A stretch of 6,087 nt of DNA, from assembly GCA_030432175.1 (NCBI GenBank), contig JAUIHU010000291.1, forward strand, positions 1 to 6,087, written 5' to 3'. The position numbers were made by a program, and so were the translations under genes. Within the stretch, counting starts at the first letter, position 1. Each line of letters opens with the position of its first letter. Below, one piece after another: positions 1-5,554 of this stretch. The notes beneath the pieces were generated by a model. The model searched no databases. It was given only the letters and a program-made list of their open reading frames with translations, and was not told where the DNA came from. This DNA comes from Verrucomicrobiia bacterium. Its GTDB lineage: Bacteria; Verrucomicrobiota; Verrucomicrobiia; Limisphaerales; JAUIHU01.

Positions 1-28
1 TTTCTTTTGCCATCCCCTCAATAATCAT
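1..28 (-). CDS. Possible start of a further minus-strand gene, cut by the left edge
   Basis: On the minus strand an ATG at 28-26 opens a frame that reads M-I-I-E-G-M-A-K-E and runs off the window. A second in-frame ATG lies at 13-11, directly preceded by TTGAGGGG, which resembles a ribosome binding site but is too close to the ATG to be ideal. The position, downstream of the UbiB-like gene on the same strand, would suit another gene. Only nine codons are visible, so neither its reality nor its product can be judged from this window. Confidence 0.2.
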
Positions 29-139
29 ATTTTTCAGCAATTAGCGCTAAAATAATTCATTTTTTTCACTTTTACGCCACCCTCCTTTAATCACACCCGG
101 CGTTAGGCATTGTTAACCTGCATAAAACAGACAATTGTA
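1..139. other. AT-rich intergenic stretch downstream of the UbiB-like gene
   Basis: No convincing gene lies here apart from the possible edge start noted separately. The stretch contains a perfect 10-base palindrome TTAGCGCTAA (41-50), an 8-base palindrome ACAATTGT (131-138) just after the UbiB-like stop codon, and a minus-strand AAAGGAGG (88-81). Eleven bases after that site a minus-strand GTG (69-67) opens an 11-codon frame that stops at 36-34. No GC-rich stem followed by a minus-strand T run was found, so no intrinsic terminator for the left operon is visible. The block may read on into a gene beyond the edge. Confidence 0.5.
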
Positions 140-1822
140 TTAAGCTCGGGGTTTGCGATGCCGGAGAATATCCCAGGCGACCCATAGTCCAAGTCCGCCG
201 GAGAGCAAGAAACCGATCCATCCCAGACTCCATGAGTCGAGTCCGAAAATCTTTTCACTGTTGTCGGGTTCTGACGCAATGATCCAGGCTGAGCCCAGAA
301 TCATTCCTACCAATATCAGACTTAGCGCGAGCCGGTTGACACTGGATTGAAAAATTTCCATCGCAGGGGTGACTTGTTCAGATCTCAATTCTACTGGCAG
401 ACTTCCGTCTTCCAATCGTTGGATTAAACGACGTCCGTCTTCCGGCAGTGACCGAAAATCACGGAACCATTTCTCCCATTCCCAACTCCATTGATCCCAC
501 AAGCGCGTCGGGCGCCAGCGGTCGGTCAGAACTTTCTTCACGAACGGCGCGGCAATTGGACGTGGATCAAACTCCGGATCCAGTTTGGCGGCTGTCTCTT
601 CCAAAGTCAGTATGCATTTGGCAAGCAAGGTGAAGTCCCTTGGGGGCGGCGCGCCGTTTTGTCCAAATATCCAGATCATCTGGAGCATCAGTCGTCCAAT
701 GGAATGTTCTTTCGGATCAAAGCGTCGGTAGCGATCCAGTAGCGTGGATAAATCCATTTCCAGTCGCCGGTGTTTGAATTCCCAGGGACGAATTGCGAAT
801 TGAGTGGCAATACGAGTGAGTCGGGTTGCATCGCCTCGCACGACTCCAGCAAGCAGTTCGCAAAGGGTTTCCCGCATTTCCCGGGTGAGCCTCCCGACCA
901 ATCCCCAGTCCATCCAAACAATACGACCGTCCTTTGCCAACGCCAGGTTGCCAGTGTGCGGGTCGGCATGGAAAAAACCCTGAATCAGCGCCTGTGTCAT
1001 GACGGATTCCGCGCCACGACAGGCCAGTTCTTTTTTGATCTTTGCCGGAATATCGGCTTCATGGGCCGGGCAGCCATCAATCCATTCCGTCAGTAGCAAT
1101 TTTCTGGATGTCCAATTTCTGATGGGGTCCGGCGCATAGACGTATTTGGGAATCGGATTGGCGCGATTGAACAGGTCAGCATTCAGCGCTTCGTTTCTGA
1201 AATCCAGTTCGGCCATTAAGCCGGATCCCATTTCGTCAACCAAGCCCGGTAAATCCAAAGGGCGGAGGGCATCTATTTTCTCATTGGCCTGTTCTGCAAA
1301 CCATCCGAGAATTTCCAGATCAGCCATTGCGCGCTGACGAATTCCTGGACGTTGAGCTTTCACGGCGACTTCCCTTGAATTTTCTTTCAGCCAACCATGA
1401 TACACCTGCCCTAGAGAACCGCACGCGACGGGGTCTTTTTCCAGTTTTTCAAAAACCTCCTCGATTTTTCGTCCCAGCTCCTTTTCCATTAGCGGTTTCA
1501 TTTCTTCAAACGGAACCGCGCCCACCTGATCTCTGAGTTGAGTCAATTCACTGATTAAACCAGGTGGAAGTATCTCCTCTCGACCGGCCAGCCACTGTCC
1601 CATTTTCACAAAGGTGGGACCCAGTTCTTCAAGGACGAGCCGAATTCGTTTATGAAAAGAAACGTTTTTACCAGGCACATCCGATTTGGAATCTGTCAGG
1701 CCCAGTTTATCGACCGGCAAGTTGAGTTGCCGGAGCAAGTCGTCAAACCCGTGTCTGGCCAATGTAACGGCGATCTCTTTCGCTCGGACGGCGTTGTTGA
1801 AAAATTCGAAAGGATTCATCAT
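140..1822 (-). CDS. ubiB: UbiB/AarF/ABC1-family atypical kinase, membrane anchored
   Basis: A 560-residue member of the ABC1/UbiB protein-kinase-like family, whose bacterial and mitochondrial members (UbiB, COQ8) use ATP to support isoprenoid-quinone biosynthesis at the membrane. Family marks appear in order: the KxGQ motif (K73-Q76); the loop that replaces the kinase P-loop (residues 133-139, read ACGSLGQ where the family usually has AAASIGQ); the VAVK lysine (K155); the E-L-D...NEA.N helix (E205, E211, N214); the catalytic HADPHTGN (D287, N292); and metal-binding D305 in DWG, usually DFG. Two hydrophobic helices near 498-516 and 533-552 fit the C-terminal membrane anchor, and length is close to E. 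coli UbiB. The first ATG (1822-1820) overlaps the upstream TGA as ATGA; a second Met follows at once and could be the start. No strong Shine-Dalgarno is seen, so translational coupling is likely. Family is secure. The exact role is inferred, since the host may use menaquinone. Confidence 0.93.
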   Translation of the reverse strand: MMNPFEFFNNAVRAKEIAVTLARHGFDDLLRQLNLPVDKLGLTDSKSDVPGKNVSFHKRIRLVLEELGPTFVKMGQWLAGREEILPPGLISELTQLRDQVGAVPFEEMKPLMEKELGRKIEEVFEKLEKDPVACGSLGQVYHGWLKENSREVAVKAQRPGIRQRAMADLEILGWFAEQANEKIDALRPLDLPGLVDEMGSGLMAELDFRNEALNADLFNRANPIPKYVYAPDPIRNWTSRKLLLTEWIDGCPAHEADIPAKIKKELACRGAESVMTQALIQGFFHADPHTGNLALAKDGRIVWMDWGLVGRLTREMRETLCELLAGVVRGDATRLTRIATQFAIRPWEFKHRRLEMDLSTLLDRYRRFDPKEHSIGRLMLQMIWIFGQNGAPPPRDFTLLAKCILTLEETAAKLDPEFDPRPIAAPFVKKVLTDRWRPTRLWDQWSWEWEKWFRDFRSLPEDGRRLIQRLEDGSLPVELRSEQVTPAMEIFQSSVNRLALSLILVGMILGSAWIIASEPDNSEKIFGLDSWSLGWIGFLLSGGLGLWVAWDILRHRKPRA

Positions 1823-2328
1823 GAGCTTTTAGTGGATCCGCTTCGGGTGGATTTGGATTTGGATTTGGAATTTGAAGATTTCCTTGAGGCGGAGGCGGAT
1901 TTGGAAGTAGAAAAAGTTTTTCTTTTCGTCGGAGATTTTGCAGAGCTATTAGCAGTTTTCCTAGATTGACCAGTGGATCGCGTTTTGGATTTGGATTTGG
2001 AATTTGAGGTGGAGCGCGATTTGTTGACTTCCTTACGGAGTTCCTGGATTTCTAATTCGAGTTTATCCATGCGATCTAATACCGGACGAAACAGGTCCTG
2101 CAACCACCCACTTTCAAGAGGCATTGGTTCCTGTGGAGGTGGGGACTCTTCGCTGTGAGGATCTCTATCTGCCAGCAAACGTTGTAATTCCTCCGGCAAC
2201 TCGTGTTTTGCTCCCAGGTCACCCCAGACAGAGTCGTTTTGGCCGGGGCGAATTTCGGTTTCATATAATCCAGCAGCCTGGCGTATCCATCGCTGGAACC
2301 GGTCCTCAAGTTTTTTAAATTCAGACAT
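1819..2328 (-). CDS. Small coiled-coil protein with basic Ser/Lys/Arg tail, phasin-like (function unknown)
   Basis: A 169-residue protein I cannot assign to a named family. It has three parts. Residues 1-55 are mixed helical and charged with several aromatics (F4, F11, W14, Y22, W35). Residues 56-70 are an acidic, Pro-rich linker. Residues 73-102 form a probable amphipathic helix or coiled coil with regularly spaced Leu/Met. From residue 103 to the end the tail is almost only Ser, Lys, Arg and Thr, with no Asp or Glu. There is no signal peptide or membrane helix. The layout of helical body, short coiled coil and histone-H1-like basic tail recalls PhaF-type phasins, which bind polyester granules and DNA; small coiled-coil Ubi accessory factors such as UbiK are an alternative. 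It starts 6 bases after the rsmB stop and its TGA overlaps the UbiB-like ATG, so co-translation is likely. Existence is well supported; any function is inference. Confidence 0.8.
   Translation of the reverse strand: MSEFKKLEDRFQRWIRQAAGLYETEIRPGQNDSVWGDLGAKHELPEELQRLLADRDPHSEESPPPQEPMPLESGWLQDLFRPVLDRMDKLELEIQELRKEVNKSRSTSNSKSKSKTRSTGQSRKTANSSAKSPTKRKTFSTSKSASASRKSSNSKSKSKSTRSGSTKSS
1852..1875. repeat. 24-base direct repeat, copy 1, with TTTGGA hexamer units
   Basis: This is a perfect match to 1984-2007. It is built of tandem TTTGGA hexamers on the plus strand, which on the coding minus strand encode alternating Ser-Lys in the basic tail (about residues 152-159 of the 169-residue protein). 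It lies wholly inside that gene and keeps its frame. Confidence 0.9.
1984..2007. repeat. 24-base direct repeat, copy 2, with TTTGGA hexamer units
   Basis: This is the second perfect copy, 132 bases (44 codons) from the first, encoding the matching Ser-Asn-Ser-Lys-Ser-Lys-Ser-Lys stretch near residues 108-115. The in-frame offset suggests the tail grew by internal duplication or hexamer slippage, though nearly identical codon choice for a simple peptide would give the same result. Confidence 0.9.
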
Positions 2329-2334
2329 GATTTC

Positions 2335-3651
2335 TTAAGCGCTTTTCTGCCAAACTACGCAGTAGGCTCCATCTACGCCTTCATTGGTAGGTGTCAATTG
2401 TCGTTCCCTGATGCGCTTAAATTCAGGGTAACGTTTTTCAAACCAGTCCCGCATTCCCTGATTTTCATCCGGCTCAATACTACAAGTGCTATAGGCAAGA
2501 TGACCATTGGCACGGAGACGAGCGGCGCTTCTGGTTAACAATCCTCGTTGCAGTTCTTGAATTCGGTTCATGGACTCCGGCTGGATTCTCCTTCTCAAAT
2601 CAATCCGGCGACGAAGCACACCAGTGTTTGAACAGGGCGCGTCAATCAGGATCCGATCGTATTCTCTTGAATCTTCCAATCCCGTGCGCGTTGGATCCGA
2701 ATCAGCGCATTGAGTGATCCAACAATTAATCAAACCTAATCGAGATTGGTTTTCCTGCAAACGATCCATTCGGCCACCAGGAAGATCTTCGGTTACCAAA
2801 ACGCCCTGACTTTTCATGTGATCCCACAATGCTGCGCTTTTGCCTCCCGGAGAGGCGCATGTGTCGAGCACAACGTCACCAGGTTGTGGATCCAGCATGG
2901 TTGGCGCGAGCAAAGTGCTGGGGTCCTGCAAGTACAAGAAACCTTTTTGGAACAATTCGGAAGCGCGCCAGTTGGATCCGGGTTTTGCCTGGACGACATC
3001 CCAGTTTATTAGCCAATCCAATTGATTGGATTTGTCATCAGTGATCGGATCGAAGGAAGCTGTGACATCGTCCGGCGCATACTCTTTCCAACCTGGACGT
3101 AATCTGCCAAACACTTGAGGTGGAGTGTTATTCCAATGCAGGAGCCGCAAAGTTTGATCCTGTCCGAAACGTTGGATCCATCGGTCCACCAGCCAGTCTG
3201 GGTGGGAGAAAGCTGCTGCCGGGTCAGATTGTTTTAAAGATTCCAGCGCTGCAGTCAGCTCATCCTTACGGCGCAGCGCCTGACGCAGCATTGCGTTTAC
3301 AAACCCGGAAGCCTGACTGGCGCCGACACTCCGGGTGAGTTGAACGGTTTCGGACACAGCAGCGTGGCCAGGAATGCGAGTCAGGAAAAAAATCTGGTAC
3401 AGTCCCAGTGAGAGGATCTTCCGGATTTTGTTTTTCTGCGGTTTCGAGCGAGTCAGGTCGTTGATCAGAAAGTTGAGCGCTGATTCCCATCGGAGCGATC
3501 CGAGAACCAATTCCTGAGCCAGGCGGCGGTCCCGGTCACTGAGATTTGGGTTAGCCTTGAATAAGTCTTCAAGAATTTCCTCACAGAACCGTGGATCCTG
3601 TCCGATTTCCAGTAATCCCTGGAGGGCAATTTGTCTTGGATTTTGCCTCAT
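2335..3651 (-). CDS. rsmB: 16S rRNA (cytosine-967-C5)-methyltransferase RsmB
   Basis: A 438-residue SAM-dependent RNA methyltransferase that makes m5C at position 967 (E. coli numbering) of 16S rRNA; E. coli RsmB/Fmu is about 429 residues. Residues 1 to about 140 form the NusB-like RNA-binding domain, with the typical start (R-x-x-A-L-x-x-L) and a conserved region around residues 86-125. The methyltransferase domain follows: Q242-D243 before the SAM pocket, motif I DTCASPGGK (263-271), motif IV DAPCSNTG (338-345) with C341, and motif VI STCS (388-391) with C390. These correspond to the two-cysteine m5C mechanism, in which C390 attacks the base and C341 helps release the product. The extreme C-terminus reads DGAYCVVW rather than the more usual DGFF-type ending. 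The start ATG at 3651 has only weak upstream purines (AGAGA). It is the first gene of the minus-strand block, and all catalytic residues are present, so it should be active. Confidence 0.95.
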   Translation of the reverse strand: MRQNPRQIALQGLLEIGQDPRFCEEILEDLFKANPNLSDRDRRLAQELVLGSLRWESALNFLINDLTRSKPQKNKIRKILSLGLYQIFFLTRIPGHAAVSETVQLTRSVGASQASGFVNAMLRQALRRKDELTAALESLKQSDPAAAFSHPDWLVDRWIQRFGQDQTLRLLHWNNTPPQVFGRLRPGWKEYAPDDVTASFDPITDDKSNQLDWLINWDVVQAKPGSNWRASELFQKGFLYLQDPSTLLAPTMLDPQPGDVVLDTCASPGGKSAALWDHMKSQGVLVTEDLPGGRMDRLQENQSRLGLINCWITQCADSDPTRTGLEDSREYDRILIDAPCSNTGVLRRRIDLRRRIQPESMNRIQELQRGLLTRSAARLRANGHLAYSTCSIEPDENQGMRDWFEKRYPEFKRIRERQLTPTNEGVDGAYCVVWQKSA

Positions 3652-3712
3652 GCATCTCTATAAAGGAGTTTTGCGCGTCAATGGGACAAGTTTATTTCCC
3701 TAACAATTTTCT
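3652..3712. promoter_or_regulatory. Divergent intergenic region between rsmB and the GreA-family gene
   Basis: These 61 bases must hold, or lie very near, the start signals for both operons. On the plus strand TTGGAT (3636-3641, inside the rsmB start region), 17 bases, then TATAAA (3659-3664) resembles a sigma-70 promoter with a weak -35. It would start transcription near 3671, after the AAAGGAG site, which argues against both being used together. On the minus strand TTGACG (3681-3676) is a good -35, but the nearest -10-like TATAGA lies only 13 bases on. No operator palindrome is clear. That the region is regulatory follows from position; individual boxes are weak. Confidence 0.45.
3662..3668 (+). 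promoter_or_regulatory. Shine-Dalgarno-like AAAGGAG ahead of the leader reading frame
   Basis: AAAGGAG is a near-perfect anti-16S match, 12 bases before the ATG at 3681 and 44 bases before the GreA-family ATG at 3713. The spacing is long for the first and far too long for the second. It is the only strong Shine-Dalgarno match in the gap. Confidence 0.4.
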
Positions 3713-3716
3713 ATGA
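3681..3716 (+). CDS. Candidate 11-codon leader peptide overlapping the GreA-family start
   Basis: ATG at 3681 opens an 11-codon frame reading MGQVYFPNNFL. Its TGA (3714-3716) overlaps the downstream ATG (3713-3715) as ATGA. An AAAGGAG lies 12 bases upstream, whereas the GreA-family ATG has only pyrimidine-rich, AT-rich sequence before it. This geometry fits a leader peptide whose termination lets ribosomes restart on the main gene. The peptide is too short to carry its own evidence of coding, so chance remains plausible. Confidence 0.35.
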   Translation: MGQVYFPNNFL

Positions 3717-5554
3717 GAGAAGAGATTGAAAAACTGGTAACCGAAGGAAAGATCAAGCCAAACCAGCTGGAGCCGTTGAATCAGCTGATTGAGGCTGGAT
3801 ATTGCATGCATCGCAGCTGGGGGTTTGGACGAATCACAACAGTGGATACAATTCTGAGCCGGTTAACCATCGATTTTCAATCGAAGCCAGGCCACTCGAT
3901 GGATCTTGGGTTTGCGACGCAGAGTCTGGATCCGATTCCGTCCTCACATATTCTGGCCAGGAAGGCATCTGATTTGGCTTCCATCAAGCAGATGGCAGTG
4001 GTTAATCCGCTGGAGTTGATCAAGTTGGCGCTACAGAGTTATGGACGTCAGGCGACAGTGGACCAGATTCAGAAAGCATTGACGCCGGATGTTATTGAAG
4101 AGGATTGGAAGAAGTGGTGGGACAATGTGAAGCGTGAGATGAAGAAGAGTGGTCATTTCAAGATGCCGCTCAAGAAATCAGCGCCGATTGTTTATCATGA
4201 TGAAGAGGTGACTTTGAAGGAGCGTCTGACATCAGAATTTCGTGCCGCCAAGGGGTTGAAGACTCGTTTGACAGTTACATCAGAAGCGTTGAAGAGTTTG
4301 GAGGATATTGAGGATCCTGCTGATCTTGCTCAAGAGATCATTGAGCAACTGAATACGGACATAGCAAGCCATCGATCCACACAGCCTGCGATTGCATTGG
4401 AAGCTATATTTGCCCGGACTGATTTACGGGAAGCCTGCAGTATCGAAGGCGACGTTGAGGGGGAAATCAAGGCATGTGATATTTGGGCGGAGATCACTGA
4501 ACCATTGAATGAGTTGTTGGAAAAGTTTCCGGCCGGCAAATACCGCAAAGCCCTGCAGTCATTCAAGGAATGTACGCCGGACTGGCCGGATTATCTGGAG
4601 AAAATCATTAATCTCACTCCGCAGAAACTGGTCAGTGAGTGCGCTAATATTTTTATTAATGAGGAGAAGCTGGATTATTTAAAGACGATCCTTCGTCGTT
4701 ATATCAAGCAGCAGGGAGCCAGCAGTGAGATGTTGCTGTGGTTGGTCAAAGAAAAAACGGATCGGTTCAGCAATTTGTTAGGACCACAGGTTTTTCGTTC
4801 GATTTTGACTGCTATGGAGCAAGACCAACTTCAGGAAAAACGGTCCAACCGACTGGGCGATTTTCTATTAAGCGATAAAAAATTAATCCTGAAGCTTTTA
4901 GACAGCGCAGATATTGAGACTGTCAAAGATTTGACACGAGCGCTTCAGTTTTCATCCTGTTTTGAAGACGTGGATAAACGGTCATTGCTGGCCCGGATTG
5001 TGAAAGCATACCCTGCAGTTCAATCCCTGATTTCCGGAGATCAGAAGAAAGAAGACGAAAGTATATTGGTATCCTGGAAGAGTTTGGAACGTCGTCAAGC
5101 CGAGCTGGACGAATTGATCAAGAAGAAGATTCCGGAGAACTCCAAAGAAATCGCAATTGCGCGAAGTTATGGGGATTTGCGTGAGAACCACGAGTACAAA
5201 GCCGCCAAGGAAATGCAGAAAGTTCTCATGCGTCAACGTGAGGAACTGGAAGGTCAACTCAATCTGGCGAAGGGTACTGATTTCAGAGATCTGCCGAAAG
5301 ATCGCGTTGCGGTTGGCAGCAAGGTTCACCTGACGAACCTGGAAAACAACGAGCAGGAAACTTACTCTATTCTCGGGGCATGGGATGGGGATGCGGATCA
5401 ACGAATCATCAGTTATTTGAGTCCGCTAGGAAAAGCAATGCTCGACAGGCAGAAAGGTGAAGAAGTTACCTTTGAAACTGAATCCGGAAATAAAATATAT
5501 CGGATTGAGTCTTTCGAGGCGCATTTTGCAGATTCAGATGAAGAAGGCCGGTGA
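3713..5554 (+). CDS. greA: Long GreA-family transcript-cleavage factor with about 450-residue N-terminal extension
   Basis: GreA enters the RNA polymerase secondary channel and stimulates cleavage of backtracked RNA. The last 160 residues (about 452-608) are a full GreA: an antiparallel coiled coil (about 455-522) with the tip acids in GDLRENHEY (D488, E491), then an FKBP-like domain (about 530-603) including the ISYLSPLGKAML segment typical of GreA. Ordinary GreA is about 158 residues, while this protein has 613. Residues 29-41 (GYCMHRSWGFGRI) and the beta-rich stretch to about 78 look like a small SH3/Tudor or CarD-like fold. Residues 90-440 are mostly helical, with a basic Trp-rich patch (W132, W135, W136). 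Chlamydia GreA is also very long, about 700 residues as I recall. ATG 3713 is the only usable start, since an in-frame stop lies at 3701-3703. No Shine-Dalgarno precedes it, so coupling to the 11-codon frame is possible. The tip acids are intact, so cleavage activity is expected. Confidence 0.92.
   Translation: MREEIEKLVTEGKIKPNQLEPLNQLIEAGYCMHRSWGFGRITTVDTILSRLTIDFQSKPGHSMDLGFATQSLDPIPSSHILARKASDLASIKQMAVVNPLELIKLALQSYGRQATVDQIQKALTPDVIEEDWKKWWDNVKREMKKSGHFKMPLKKSAPIVYHDEEVTLKERLTSEFRAAKGLKTRLTVTSEALKSLEDIEDPADLAQEIIEQLNTDIASHRSTQPAIALEAIFARTDLREACSIEGDVEGEIKACDIWAEITEPLNELLEKFPAGKYRKALQSFKECTPDWPDYLEKIINLTPQKLVSECANIFINEEKLDYLKTILRRYIKQQGASSEMLLWLVKEKTDRFSNLLGPQVFRSILTAMEQDQLQEKRSNRLGDFLLSDKKLILKLLDSADIETVKDLTRALQFSSCFEDVDKRSLLARIVKAYPAVQSLISGDQKKEDESILVSWKSLERRQAELDELIKKKIPENSKEIAIARSYGDLRENHEYKAAKEMQKVLMRQREELEGQLNLAKGTDFRDLPKDRVAVGSKVHLTNLENNEQETYSILGAWDGDADQRIISYLSPLGKAMLDRQKGEEVTFETESGNKIYRIESFEAHFADSDEEGR

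Noticed and set aside
41..66. Palindrome TTAGCGCTAA followed by a T run, read as a plus-strand terminator
   Set aside because: The stem has no loop and few GC pairs, the T run is about ten bases away, and no plus-strand gene lies upstream in the window.
770..1096. Plus-strand open frame of 108 codons opposite the UbiB-like gene
   Set aside because: It lies wholly antisense to the conserved kinase core (HADPH and DWG region), has no recognisable domain, and is best explained as a shadow of the real gene.
1652..1969. Plus-strand open frame of 105 codons with an Asp/Glu/Leu-rich end
   Set aside because: The acidic repeats are simply the reverse reading of the Ser/Lys hexamer repeats. It crosses the junction of two well-supported minus-strand genes.
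2746..3044. Several overlapping open frames on both strands within rsmB
   Set aside because: They overlap motif I of the methyltransferase in other frames. None shows a ribosome binding site with family-like content.
3653..3681. Minus-strand TTGACG with TATAGA as an rsmB promoter
   Set aside because: The spacer is only 13 bases, too short for a sigma-70 promoter, and the -10 would almost touch the start codon.
4982..5401. Minus-strand open frame of 139 codons inside the GreA-family gene
   Set aside because: It is antisense to the most conserved part, the GreA coiled coil and C-terminal domain, with no family motifs.
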